A stretch of DNA of 64,000 nucleotides. Origin: Candidatus Poribacteria bacterium (GTDB lineage: Bacteria > Poribacteria > WGA-4E > PCPOR2b). The stretch covers positions 18,048-82,047 of the forward strand of contig JAJDUM010000118.1 in the NCBI GenBank assembly GCA_022826645.1. The letters run 5' to 3'. The position numbers were made by a program, and so were the translations under genes. Positions 34,369-43,510 of this stretch are shown here, in pieces (the first letter of the stretch is position 1; each line of letters starts with the position of its first letter). The notes beneath the pieces were generated by a model that saw only the letters and a program-made list of their open reading frames with translations, made no database searches and had not been told where the DNA came from.

Positions 34369-35655
34369 CTATTTCTTCGTGCGCTGCCCACCCTCAATAG
34401 CGAGGAGAAATGCCTTCCCATCTTCCGACATCTCCGCCTCTTCAGGCGGCTCACCTTCAACTTGTTTCTTTAGTGCGGGGTAAGCGACGACGGTGGGGAT
34501 TTCATCAAGCTCTGTGAGCGGTGGGATACGAGACTCGGCAGCCTCGATGATGGGGGCGATTCTTTCAAGTTTCTGTTTCCTGTGTAACTCGTCACGCTCT
34601 TTGAATTCGGGCATGACACGCGATGCGAGCAGTTCAAGGGCTTCGCAGATATGTTCATGCTGATTACGGCCTGCCTGCTGAATGAAGACCACCTGATCGA
34701 CACCCATCGCCTCGTATTTCAGCAGATGCTCGCGGAGTTGGTCCGGCGTACCGATTCCGCCTCTCGCCTCACGGGGTGGTTCTGGAGTCTCGCTAAACGA
34801 CTTCCAAACGTCTGTATGGCCGGGGACATGGGACCCTCCGACATAATAGTGTGAGAGCCCGTGCGTGAAAAACCGTAACCCATCAAGTCCCCGTTCGACC
34901 GCGGTATCTTCATCCTCATGGCACGAAAAACCGCTTACCATTGCAACACTCAGATTCACCGCCTGACCGATCGGTTGGCACTCCTTCTCGGCGATTTCGT
35001 AATACTCCTCAACCCAAAACTTAGCATCGTCCGGATGGACGAACGCAAAGGTTAAAGCGCCCATACCGTTCCGCGCTGCATATCGCATGGTGTCCCGACT
35101 TGGACAGGCGACCCAGATGGGTGGGTGTGGCTTCTGAACCGGTTTTGGTAGAACGTTGCGAGGCGGCATCGAAAAATACTTGCCCTCAAAACCTGCGTAA
35201 GGCGTTTGCACCATCATTTTGGCAGTCTCACGGGTGCACTCCTCCCACATCTCACGTTTCTGTTCAGGCTCAACCCTGAAGCCACCGAGTTCTATGTGTG
35301 AAGCGGATTCGCCGGTGCCCCACTCCACACGTCCATTTGAAACGAGATCGAGCGTCGCGATCCGTTCAGCGACACGGGCGGGATGGTTGTACGCAGGCGG
35401 CATCAACACAATGCCGTGGCCGAGCCGGATCTGCTTGGTCCGCTGACTGCACGCGGCGAGGAACACTTCGGGGGCGGAGGAGTGGGAGTATTCCTCAAGG
35501 AAATGGTGTTCAACCTCCCACACGTAGTCGTAACCGAGCCGATCTGCGAGTTCGACCTGATCGAGCGCGTCTTGAAATAGCTTCAGCTCGTCGCCATCGT
35601 TCCATGGACGCGGGATCTGGTGTTCGTAGAATATACCAAATTGCACAGACCACAA
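34369..35655 (-). CDS. LLM class flavin-dependent oxidoreductase (luciferase-like)
   Basis: A 428-residue bacterial-luciferase-like TIM-barrel monooxygenase. The start VQFGIFYEHQIPRPW, LADRLGYDYVWEVEHHFLEEYSHSSAPEVFLAACSQRT (about 35-75), IRLGHGIVLMPPAYNHPARVAERIATLDLVSNGRVEWGTG (about 80-115) and the GVDQVVFIQQAGRNQHEHI end are typical. The family uses FMNH2 or F420. The last 80 residues are an extension of low complexity. It converges on the creatininase gene with only 23 bases between the stops. Confidence 0.92.
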   Translation of the reverse strand: MWSVQFGIFYEHQIPRPWNDGDELKLFQDALDQVELADRLGYDYVWEVEHHFLEEYSHSSAPEVFLAACSQRTKQIRLGHGIVLMPPAYNHPARVAERIATLDLVSNGRVEWGTGESASHIELGGFRVEPEQKREMWEECTRETAKMMVQTPYAGFEGKYFSMPPRNVLPKPVQKPHPPIWVACPSRDTMRYAARNGMGALTFAFVHPDDAKFWVEEYYEIAEKECQPIGQAVNLSVAMVSGFSCHEDEDTAVERGLDGLRFFTHGLSHYYVGGSHVPGHTDVWKSFSETPEPPREARGGIGTPDQLREHLLKYEAMGVDQVVFIQQAGRNQHEHICEALELLASRVMPEFKERDELHRKQKLERIAPIIEAAESRIPPLTELDEIPTVVAYPALKKQVEGEPPEEAEMSEDGKAFLLAIEGGQRTKK

Positions 35656-35826
35656 CCTCCGCTATAATGATTTATGGTGAATTAGAGAGATAGGTAAACA
35701 TTCGCGCTGCGTCCCAAGTCCCCTGCAACTCCCCTCTTATCGAAGGGGTTGCGGGAGCTTGCGGGTTCCGTATCAAGTCCCCTTGATAAGGGGGATTTAG
35801 GGGGTTGTCCGTGTAATTGGGAGTGT
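35656..35826. repeat. Intergenic region with CCCCTTGATAAGGGG-type repeats
   Basis: The stretch holds two hairpins, CCCCTCTTATCGAAGGGG (about 35733-35750) and CCCCTTGATAAGGGG (about 35780-35794), resembling the inner arms of the element at 3835-3895. No gene is present. Either hairpin could end transcription of the TAXI gene. Confidence 0.5.
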
Positions 35827-36840
35827 CTAATCGGCGGGCGTTGAGCCTTCGCCGTGCCAGATCCCGATCTCTTTGTAGTAACGAATCGCGCCGGGATGGA
35901 ACGGCGTCCCGGTATCCTTCACAACATTCTTAGGGTTAATCGCCTTGCCCGCAGGGTGTATCTTCACAACTTCGGTGCGCTGCTCGTAGAGAACCTTGGT
36001 GAATTGGTAGACCGTCTCCGTGTCCAAATTCGCAGCGGTGATCAGGTGCATGGCACCGACATTCATGCCGTGGAAGGGTTCATCTTGCCCCCGATATGTC
36101 CCCGAAGGGATGACAACAGCGTTAAAAAACGGGTAGTTTTCAAACAAACTCTGTTTTGCCGCGTCATCAAATGGGATGAAAAAGATGTTCTGAGACGCAC
36201 TGGCTCGCGTGATCGATGCGGTCGGAACAGCCCCGCCCAAGAACGCAGCGGCAGCGGAACCGTCAGCGAGCATATCAACGGCACCCGCTTGGGTGTTGTG
36301 GAGTGGCGTAAAGTCTTCGTAACTCACGCCATGTGCACCCAGAATTGGCTGCAGAAAATACTCAAATCCCGCACCTGCGGGACCCACTACAGCGCGTTTC
36401 CCCTTTAGATCCGAAAGTGTCCTTACCCCGGAGGATTGTGAGGTGATAAAAAGGGCAACATTGGGCGCGAGGGTCATCACCGTCCGAATCGGTTGCTCCC
36501 CTTTCCACGCACCTTCCCCACGAACTGCAAAGTAAGAGATAGCGGCGTTGGCGAGGGCAAATTCCAACTCACCCTTGGCGAGACGCCGGATATTTTCCTG
36601 TGTCCCTTTGGTCGCTTCCGCGGAAACCTCCCACTTCATGTCTTTTGTGTGGCTGCTGACGACCTGCGCAATCGCACCACCGACAACGAAAAACGCCCCA
36701 CCCGGCGGCGCGGTGCCCACGCTGAGGAATTTACGTTTTTGACCAGTAGCGTTGGAGGCAACTAAACTCAATGAAACAGTAAGCCCGATAATCACAAGGC
36801 AAATCAAGTTAATTCGTTTGCTTTTTCTGATTAAGTTCAT
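35827..36840 (-). CDS. TAXI family TRAP transporter solute-binding protein
   Basis: A 337-residue secreted binding protein, starting at ATG 36840 (MNLIRKSKRINLICLV) with an AAAGGGA ribosome site; the frame extends to 37044 but that part lacks signals. A Sec signal peptide covers about residues 1-32. The TAXI family core is FLSVGTAPPGGAFFVVGGAIAQVV, then LANAAISYFAVRGEGAW, VGPAGAGFEYFLQPIL and LADGSAAAAFLGGAVPTASIT. It presents a solute (glutamate- or dicarboxylate-like in known members) to a TRAP permease. No permease gene is adjacent, which is unusual. Confidence 0.9.
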   Translation of the reverse strand: MNLIRKSKRINLICLVIIGLTVSLSLVASNATGQKRKFLSVGTAPPGGAFFVVGGAIAQVVSSHTKDMKWEVSAEATKGTQENIRRLAKGELEFALANAAISYFAVRGEGAWKGEQPIRTVMTLAPNVALFITSQSSGVRTLSDLKGKRAVVGPAGAGFEYFLQPILGAHGVSYEDFTPLHNTQAGAVDMLADGSAAAAFLGGAVPTASITRASASQNIFFIPFDDAAKQSLFENYPFFNAVVIPSGTYRGQDEPFHGMNVGAMHLITAANLDTETVYQFTKVLYEQRTEVVKIHPAGKAINPKNVVKDTGTPFHPGAIRYYKEIGIWHGEGSTPAD

Positions 36841-37015
36841 TTGTTTGTCCCTTTGATGAGAATAGGTTAGTCTACATTGATAGGCTTTGTGGATATTTGA
36901 AAGTCTGTAGGCTAGGTTGAACGGAACCGATGAAAAAATCTCACACATCACAGGGTGGAGGAGCGATTCCAGTTGAAAGTTCAGACGCAAAGTGATACCC
37001 AACATTTGATCTAAA

Positions 37016-38110
37016 CTATTTCGGAGCGGAGAATGTTGCTTCATGTTTATAGCGTTCTAGCTCATTGTCGGTGATTTTCAAGATTGGCATAGCAATACCA
37101 GGGTCTAAAAGAGTCTCGCGAGGATCGTAAGAAAAAACGATTTTAAGTCCTTGCATTTCATTCAAAGTGTTAATTGATTTCAGCACTTTGTTGGTGTAGA
37201 AACCGCATAAAATCGTAAGGCCTTCTTGGAGGACCTCTGGGTTAAATCGTCTGTCATCATGTGCTATATACTGGTCTCTTATTTCAGATAGTCGCGAATC
37301 AATTTCACATATTTCCGATTTACTCTCTTGTTCATGATAGTGTTCTAGGTAGCGATCACTGTATGTTTGGTATGAATTGGTATGTGTGTGTGAAGATTTA
37401 TCCATAAGTCGATCAATCCTTACGATACAACTATCAAAATAGGTGCTCACGTAGTCTTCCCAAAAAACCGGGCTGCTATACTCAACCAAATCCTTGATCG
37501 AGTTGTTTAATCCCGAATTCAGTGAACCAAGGCGATATCCAAGCTGGTGAGTTAAAAAAAGATTAAACAATCCCAGCTTTAGATTTAAGCTAATTGTATC
37601 ATGACATAATTTGTAATAATCTTTGGCTAAGGATTCTAATTCGCCTCCCATTCTTTGATTTGGGTCAATATTCGCTTTTATATACGATTGAAGAAACAGA
37701 TCTTCTTCCTTCTGCTGGCACTTGGTAAAATATATCTCATTGTTATTGGCATATCTGGAAGGGGCCGGATTACATAGGTACCAATCTTTAAATGTCATGA
37801 TGGTGCTACCTCTCTCTAAAGGTAGCCATAAACCTTTTGAACAATTGCATAGTAAGTATACTTGCGGTAGTTCAGAGACCTCATTGTTATCCAAAAGGTA
37901 ATCTGTTTTATATTCTATGGGTGTCCGGCATTCACAGCAAAATATTGGTAGGTGCTCTAAGTTAGGCTTCACACACTCCCTACAATATCGTTTCATATAT
38001 GGGTATATTATTGTTTTGCAATCTTCGCATGCGTAACTTTGAGTTCCTTCGAGATCTTCCGTATATGATAGTGAAGACATTTTCTTTACATCGCGTTCCA
38101 AAAATTCCAT
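37016..38110 (-). CDS. Zinc-ribbon protein with HEPN-like C-terminal motif
   Basis: A 364-residue protein of no named family. The N-terminal 75 residues carry three Cys pairs (CEDC, CREC, CCEC), a likely double zinc ribbon, plus LLCNCSKG near 87. The middle and end are helical. SEIRDQYIAHDDRRF (about residues 276-290) fits an R-x5-H motif and resembles the AbiU2/HEPN ribonuclease signature R...AH.D. Base composition is clearly AT-richer than its neighbours, suggesting acquisition from another source. A defence role is inference. Confidence 0.6.
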   Translation of the reverse strand: MEFLERDVKKMSSLSYTEDLEGTQSYACEDCKTIIYPYMKRYCRECVKPNLEHLPIFCCECRTPIEYKTDYLLDNNEVSELPQVYLLCNCSKGLWLPLERGSTIMTFKDWYLCNPAPSRYANNNEIYFTKCQQKEEDLFLQSYIKANIDPNQRMGGELESLAKDYYKLCHDTISLNLKLGLFNLFLTHQLGYRLGSLNSGLNNSIKDLVEYSSPVFWEDYVSTYFDSCIVRIDRLMDKSSHTHTNSYQTYSDRYLEHYHEQESKSEICEIDSRLSEIRDQYIAHDDRRFNPEVLQEGLTILCGFYTNKVLKSINTLNEMQGLKIVFSYDPRETLLDPGIAMPILKITDNELERYKHEATFSAPK

Positions 38111-38653
38111 ACTATTTCCTCGCAGTATAATCTATCACTATCAAAACCTAAGCGAATCTTGAAATGTCCTGTTTCGTCTTCCATAATCCGTATTTCTTGA
38201 GGGGGAATGATAACATCTCTGGTGAACAGGTATCAATTGAGTTCAGAAGCATTTACCCTTGATCGAACACACATGTCGCCCCGCTGGGGCTAAACACACC
38301 AAAAATTCAGGATGCAGCAGCCATCGTAGGGGCTTGGTTTCCAAGCCCAGCGGGTTAGGGAACCCAACCCCTACGCCTTTCGTTTTTCCGTCTTCCCCGT
38401 TTTCCTCCATGTTCTTCGCGTAGTCTTCTCTATTCGCGATTCAAACAGATGAACTTTCAGGAGCTAGGGCGTGTTGACATTTTGCTTTTGCTACCGTGAG
38501 AAACGCTAAATCAATGGAAAAATGTTCGGAAACCGAGTTTTTTCTTCAAAACTCGGTTTCTTTTTTCGGCTTTCCCGGTTAGTGAACCGGTTTAGGTCCC
38601 TCTATTATCTGGTTGTGATGAAATGTCAACAGAACCTAGCAATCTGCGTTATG
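38111..38653. repeat. Gene-free region with four repeat types
   Basis: About 540 bases with no convincing gene. It holds ACATGTCGCCCCGCTGGGGC (38271-38290, family of 52014-52090), GTAGGGGCTTGG...AACCCCTAC (38327-38375), the 32-base hairpin at 38529-38560 (identical to 2885-2916), and AAATGTCAACAGAACCTAGC (about 38621-38640, inverse of the word at 14815). This is a repeat sink next to the AT-rich gene, consistent with a region that tolerates insertions. Confidence 0.6.
38529..38560. repeat. 32-bp palindromic repeat (copy 2), terminator-like
   Basis: Identical over 32 bases to 2885-2916: arms GAAACCGAGTTTT / AAAACTCGGTTTC with a 6-base loop, here followed by seven further T on the plus strand. 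It could stop transcription in either direction. Confidence 0.75.
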
Positions 38654-39730
38654 CTAACCAACCCGATACCGTTCAACCGCATCCATATCGAGCCCCACAC
38701 CCAGTCCCGGTCTGTCCGGAACCTTCGCCTGTCCATCTCGAATATCCAACGGTTCAGCGAGAAGCGAGTGCTCAAGCAGTATGTAAAGCGAGACATGACT
38801 CAACGACGCATTCGGCAGCGCGGCGGCGAGATGTACCATAAAGATCGCGGAGACACCTGTAAACCCCATCTGGAGCCAGAACGGCATGTTCGCAGCGGAG
38901 GCGATATTAGCACATCGTAGAATGCCAGCGAGCCAGCCACCCACCACATAGTAGTCATAAGCGGGCGAAGGCAGCGAAACCGTGGGGTCCGGTGAGCCAA
39001 AGTGGATTGCCAGTGGGATACCGAGTTCCTTCTTGATCCGCAGATACCCCTCAACATCGTCCTGAACGATGGGCGATTCCAAGCACTTGACTTGAGGATA
39101 TTCTTTTAATCGCCGTCCGAAGGAGACGGTGCGCTCCACAGTCCCAAAGGTGGTGTTGGCATCAATCGTCAGTTCATAATTCTCTGGTGCGACCTCTGCG
39201 ATGGCTTGGACCTGTTCCACCACATCGGTATGGGCGCGGCGTTTGAACTTATGCACACAGAAACCGCCTTCTAAAGCGATTTTTACCTCCTCCTGCATTG
39301 CCTCCGGTGGGAAACATTGCGACCAATATGCGATTGGGGCAGTTGGCTGAGCAGGACCAAACATCCGTGCCATCGGCAGCCCAACCGCCTGACCCATCAG
39401 GTCGTAAAAAGCGATCTGAAGGGGACCTGCGCTATCGTCCATGATAAACTCAAAGGGACTTCTACCAAGATACGTCTGGAGTTTCTCTTCGGCGATACCC
39501 GCACCTTCGCCGATTCCCACAAGTCCTTCGTCCGTATGTACGCAATAGATCGATGTTTCCACGGTAGGCGGCGACGACTCGCGCCACTGTCTTTCATGCT
39601 CACTTCTGTTTGCGTTCAACTCATCATCTGTTGCGCGGTTCCCAAAGTTCCAACCTTTCTGAAGGTGATCTCGGACACGCTCCATATAGGGGATTTCCAC
39701 AGGGATCTGCTCAATTTGGGTAATTTTCAC
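38654..39730 (-). CDS. Enolase superfamily enzyme (mandelate racemase/muconate lactonizing type) 1
   Basis: A 358-residue enzyme with an N-terminal capping domain (MKITQIEQIPVEIPYMERV) and a barrel domain. Barrel ligands are visible in TIDANTTFG (Asp near 195) and CLESPIVQDD (Glu near 220). The K-x-K-type strand reads CVHKFKRRAH, and the third ligand region AIHFGSPD is atypical. The family abstracts a proton next to a carboxylate; this one is not assignable to a known dehydratase or racemase. It is the last of a minus-strand run of five enolase-type genes. Confidence 0.85.
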   Translation of the reverse strand: MKITQIEQIPVEIPYMERVRDHLQKGWNFGNRATDDELNANRSEHERQWRESSPPTVETSIYCVHTDEGLVGIGEGAGIAEEKLQTYLGRSPFEFIMDDSAGPLQIAFYDLMGQAVGLPMARMFGPAQPTAPIAYWSQCFPPEAMQEEVKIALEGGFCVHKFKRRAHTDVVEQVQAIAEVAPENYELTIDANTTFGTVERTVSFGRRLKEYPQVKCLESPIVQDDVEGYLRIKKELGIPLAIHFGSPDPTVSLPSPAYDYYVVGGWLAGILRCANIASAANMPFWLQMGFTGVSAIFMVHLAAALPNASLSHVSLYILLEHSLLAEPLDIRDGQAKVPDRPGLGVGLDMDAVERYRVG

Positions 39731-39859
39731 AGTCTTTCCTTTCGCCTAGTAATTTTTATAATCTTTAGTGCGAGTTGGTGAGGAGATTGAATTTATTAGT
39801 TCATTGGTTCATTCATGACCCAATAACCCGATGAACAAATTATTTTCACGTTTCACGTA

Positions 39860-40990
39860 TCACGTTTCACTTCCAGTCTTATCCCGCCAATGCGCTAACT
39901 GATCTTCATCCAACTCCACTCCCAGTCCAGGCCCTTCGGGGACGCGAGCAACTTCGGGTCCAAGGGTAAGTGAGGTTTGCAGCAGATCTGCCTCATGATA
40001 AAGCGGACCGATGAGGTCTGCGGGATAGGTTTCGCTGTCGATGGTGGGCATGGCAGCTGCGACGTGCGCCATTGCAGCACTCCCAACCCCCAACTCCAAG
40101 TTACTGCCGATACTTCCAACTGCGCCAGCAGCTTTTGCAACGTGCATGATTTCGAGGGTAGCACTCAGTCCGCCGTGCTTGCCGGGATACACGCTGAAGA
40201 TATCAGCGGCGCGTGCATTGGCAATCAGCCACGCATCCGCAAGTGTGAAGACGCTCTCGTCCGCCATGATTGGAATCTGCGTCGCTTCCCTGAGTTGTGC
40301 GAGCGATGTCGGATCATCGGGAGAGATGGGCTGCTCCGCGAAGAGCATATCATAGGGTTCAAGTTTGGGGAGCATCCGACGGGCGGTGTCCAAGCTCCAG
40401 CCACAATTGACATCAATGCCGATCGGGATTGTCGGACCGGCGACCTCCCGCACCGCTTTAACGCGCTGCAGATCCATTTCTGGATCGAGTCCGACCTTGA
40501 CCTTCAGGCAACGTACCCCCCAATCCAAGAATCGTTCCGCCAGGCTGACCGCTTGGGGAACATCGAACGCACCAACCACCATCTTAATCGGGATTTCGTC
40601 GCGCACCTGCCCGCCGAGCAGTTGGTAGACTGGAACGCCCGCCGCTTTTCCTGCCAGATCCCACAATCCCATCTCTACCGCTGCCTTTGTGAACGGGTTG
40701 AGCTTAATCTCTTTGTCCATGATAGCCCGCAGTGAATTAATCTGGGTGGGGTCAGCACCAATGAGTGCAGGCGCGATCAGTTCCTCAATGGCAGCGACGC
40801 AACCGCGACTGGTTTCACCGCTCCAACGGGGTGCGACCGTTGCTTCGCCCAGACCAACTAAATCTGTATCGGTGTGGATACGAACGATGACGTAAGGCGA
40901 GTCGATATGTTCGCCGTGGGCGGTCTTCGTTGTCAATCCCGCCTTTAGGGGAACGCGGACGGGGATCGGTTCAATCTGTGTAATTCTCAT
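39860..40990 (-). CDS. Enolase superfamily enzyme 2 (muconate cycloisomerase/epimerase-like)
   Basis: A 376-residue enzyme of the muconate lactonizing/dipeptide epimerase-like group. The catalytic K-x-K is in RCLKVKVGLD (about residue 163), the metal ligands are in IDVNCGWS (Asp near 195), FAEQPI (Glu near 220) and MADESV (Asp/Glu near 245), and the partner Lys is in YPGKHGGL (about 270). The reaction cannot be fixed: cycloisomerisation, o-succinylbenzoate-type dehydration or epimerisation are all possible. Start MRITQIEPIPVRVPLK is typical. Confidence 0.9.
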   Translation of the reverse strand: MRITQIEPIPVRVPLKAGLTTKTAHGEHIDSPYVIVRIHTDTDLVGLGEATVAPRWSGETSRGCVAAIEELIAPALIGADPTQINSLRAIMDKEIKLNPFTKAAVEMGLWDLAGKAAGVPVYQLLGGQVRDEIPIKMVVGAFDVPQAVSLAERFLDWGVRCLKVKVGLDPEMDLQRVKAVREVAGPTIPIGIDVNCGWSLDTARRMLPKLEPYDMLFAEQPISPDDPTSLAQLREATQIPIMADESVFTLADAWLIANARAADIFSVYPGKHGGLSATLEIMHVAKAAGAVGSIGSNLELGVGSAAMAHVAAAMPTIDSETYPADLIGPLYHEADLLQTSLTLGPEVARVPEGPGLGVELDEDQLAHWRDKTGSET

Positions 40991-41089
40991 GAGAAGCCTT
41001 TGTTTGCGTAGGGCGTGGCTATATTGAATACGGAGTGTGCAGTAGATAGGCTATACAAAGCCCACAGCCAGTTTATCTTCCGTCCGACA

Positions 41090-41983
41090 TCAATCGATCT
41101 GAATGAACTGTTTCCAATTCTCGTAGATAATGTTGTGAATTGCTTCTTCGGGAAACTTTGGGAAGTTCGTTCCCTCGACGATATCGTTCACCTTATGCTG
41201 CCCAGCGATTACCTGTTCTGGGGTGGCGGAGGGGAAATCGGAACCGAAAATCAGTTTATGTTCTACCCCGTACTCAAGCGCTGCCATGAACGCCTGATAG
41301 TGCCGTAACGGACGATAGTGGAGTGCAGAGATGTCTGCGTACAGGTTGGGGTGTTTGCGGATCAGCACCACACAATCGGTCTCCCACGGATGCCCCATGT
41401 GCGCGATAATCATGCGAAGATCCGGGCACGCGACTGCGATGTCTTCCAAGAAAATTGGGTTGGAGTATTTCAGCGGTCCAGGACGAACAAACGAGGTGCC
41501 CTGATGCCAAATCGTCGGGATGTCCAACGCTTCAGCTTTTTTGAAAAGCGGCAGATGTTTCGGATCCTGTGGGTCAAAGTTCTGGTAGATAGGTGCAACT
41601 TTCAGTCCGCGAAGCCCAAGTGTCTCGACGTTGTAGACAAGTTGGTCCACACAGTCCTCATCGTTTGGATCGACCGAACACCAACCGATAAAACGATCTG
41701 AATGCTGGTTGACAAAATCTGCGACCATTTCCTGTGGGATATCGATACCACAGAAAGGTGCTTTCAACCCGAACACAACAACCTTATCGCAATCCTTGGT
41801 TGCTTCGAGTAGGGTTTCAGGCGTGGAATCGAAGGCGTTCTTCTCCTCTTCCTCCTCACCGGCGAAGTAGACGTCCGGCGTAATCCGCATCTTCGCCTTC
41901 TTGGCAGCGAGCGCGAATTCGACAAATTCGTCGGAATAGTGATCGGGATACCAACCGAGGTTCGTGTGGATGTCAACAAGCAT
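41090..41983 (-). CDS. Amidohydrolase-2 family metal-dependent hydrolase
   Basis: A 297-residue TIM-barrel hydrolase, starting at ATG 41983 (MLVDIHTNLGWYPDH) with an AAGGAG ribosome site. Metal residues are expected in DIHTN (His near 5), IWHQGTSFV (His near 155), IIAHMGHPW (His near 185) and FGSDFPSATPEQV (Asp near 258). Family members include lactonases and decarboxylases of sugar acids and aromatics. Its place among enolase-type genes suggests it hydrolyses a lactone or related intermediate, an inference from context. Confidence 0.88.
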   Translation of the reverse strand: MLVDIHTNLGWYPDHYSDEFVEFALAAKKAKMRITPDVYFAGEEEEEKNAFDSTPETLLEATKDCDKVVVFGLKAPFCGIDIPQEMVADFVNQHSDRFIGWCSVDPNDEDCVDQLVYNVETLGLRGLKVAPIYQNFDPQDPKHLPLFKKAEALDIPTIWHQGTSFVRPGPLKYSNPIFLEDIAVACPDLRMIIAHMGHPWETDCVVLIRKHPNLYADISALHYRPLRHYQAFMAALEYGVEHKLIFGSDFPSATPEQVIAGQHKVNDIVEGTNFPKFPEEAIHNIIYENWKQFIQID

Positions 41984-41989
41984 TAACAA

Positions 41990-42328
41990 TAACTCCTTCT
42001 ACTTTGTTTTTTTCAGTCACTTCTGCATAGTATGATAATCGGGCAGATTAGGAAGATATGCTATCATACCTCTGTGGGGAAGTCAATTCGCCAAGTCGGG
42101 ATTCGCTCTCCCTACTGCACTGGCAGAGCAAACAATCAAACGAACTTGGCTCATGTAAAAACAGAGTGCAGTTACGGTGAAAGCGTTAAGAGCGGGGCAA
42201 GTCGCTTTGGATCCCGATTTATCGGGGATGCCCCGCCTACGGTTGTTGGGGCAAGTCGGTGCTGTTGCACTAATTCTTAACATGAGCGACGAACTTACCT
42301 ATCCCGGTCACTCCGGCTCCAAGCGTTC
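41990..42328. repeat. Gene-free region with GC-rich palindromic repeat
   Basis: No gene is seen. From 42189 to 42245 GCGGGGCAAGTCGC...GATCCCGATTTATCGGGGATGCCCCGCC makes nested hairpins (CCCGAT / ATCGGG). The same building blocks occur at 17651-17674, near 57250 and at 57817-57895. Confidence 0.55.
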
Positions 42329-43477
42329 TCAAAGTGATTCGACTAAATGCCCCTTCAGCACGTCCTCATCCAGCTCGACCCCTAACCCCGGTCCCGTCGG
42401 TGGAATGATGTAGCCGTTCTCGAACACGATCGGTTCTTTGAAAATTTTCTTGTGAAACGGTCCCTGGTCCGCTTCTTGGATGAGGAAGTTCGGAGAACAG
42501 GTATCGACCTGAATCGCGGAGGCAGCTGCTATGGGACCACAAGCCATGTGGGGCGCGATGACCGCATAGTGCGCCTCAGCGATGATCGCGATCTTCTTCG
42601 CTTCCAAGATCCCACCACACTGTCCGACATCCAACTGAATAATCTGCGCGGCTCGCTTTTCAAGCAGTTGCGAAAACTCATACTTGGTAACCAGTCGTTC
42701 CCCCGTCGCTATTGGAATACTAGTGTGGGCAGCCACTCTTGCCATCTCATCGATGTTTTCGGGTGGAACCGGCTCTTCAAACCAGAAGGGACGGTACGGC
42801 TCAAGATAATCGGCGACGCGGAGTGCGCTATAGGTTGTCAGCTGCCCGTGGGTTCCGATTCCGACCTCTATCTTATTGCCGACGGTGTTCCGGATGCTTT
42901 CAAAGATCTTCGCTGCGTGTTCAATTTCCCACAATGGGATATCCCGCGGTATGGGATACTCCGGCATGAATGGATCGAGTTTGCATGCGGTGTTGCCCGC
43001 TTCGAGTAGTTGTGCTGCAACCTCGCCTGCCTGTTCGGGATTATCTCGAAACCCGCCGCCGGGCATGTATGCGTACGCACGGAGCTTGTCATGGTATTTG
43101 CCGCCCAGAAGATTGTAGATTGGCTGGTTCGTCGCCTTACCAACGATGTCCCATAGTGCCATCTCGATCGCACTTATCACCGGTGTCGCGTGGAGGCTTG
43201 GGTGTCGGAAGTCGTGACGAGAAGCGTACATCTGATCCCAAAGCCTCTCGATATTGAACGGATCCTCTCCGATGATGAATTCCCGCCCCATCTCCTCTAT
43301 AAGATGGATCTGCGACTTAAGATCCACCAGATTGCGGGAGTAGGTATTCCCGGTAATGCGCTCGCCCAGTCCGGATATACCCTCGTCCGTTATGAGTTCC
43401 AGAAACAGCAGGTATCTGCCACCGCTATAGGGTGGCTCGTTCTCAACAACCATTATTTTTAGATCTATAACTTTCAA
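42329..43477 (-). CDS. Enolase superfamily enzyme 3 (mandelate racemase subgroup, dehydratase-like)
   Basis: A 382-residue enzyme with a signature like galactonate and related sugar-acid dehydratases. The third-strand metal position reads EVGIGTHGQL (His near 210). FWFEEPVPPEN (Glu near 233) and ATGERLVTKYEF (Glu near 258) give the other ligands, with a catalytic His in VIAPHMACGPI (about 310). The N terminus KVIDLKIMVVENEPPYSGGRYLLFLELITDEG is the capping domain. Dehydration of a sugar acid is the best guess. Confidence 0.88.
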   Translation of the reverse strand: MKVIDLKIMVVENEPPYSGGRYLLFLELITDEGISGLGERITGNTYSRNLVDLKSQIHLIEEMGREFIIGEDPFNIERLWDQMYASRHDFRHPSLHATPVISAIEMALWDIVGKATNQPIYNLLGGKYHDKLRAYAYMPGGGFRDNPEQAGEVAAQLLEAGNTACKLDPFMPEYPIPRDIPLWEIEHAAKIFESIRNTVGNKIEVGIGTHGQLTTYSALRVADYLEPYRPFWFEEPVPPENIDEMARVAAHTSIPIATGERLVTKYEFSQLLEKRAAQIIQLDVGQCGGILEAKKIAIIAEAHYAVIAPHMACGPIAAASAIQVDTCSPNFLIQEADQGPFHKKIFKEPIVFENGYIIPPTGPGLGVELDEDVLKGHLVESL

Positions 43478-43510
43478 TGTATGCTCCTATCTGAATCGTG
43501 GGTAGTTAAA

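Noticed and set aside
35827..37044. TAXI binding protein beginning at 37044
   Set aside because: The first 68 codons of that frame overlap the end of the neighbouring gene and precede the signal peptide; ATG 36840 has signal and ribosome site.
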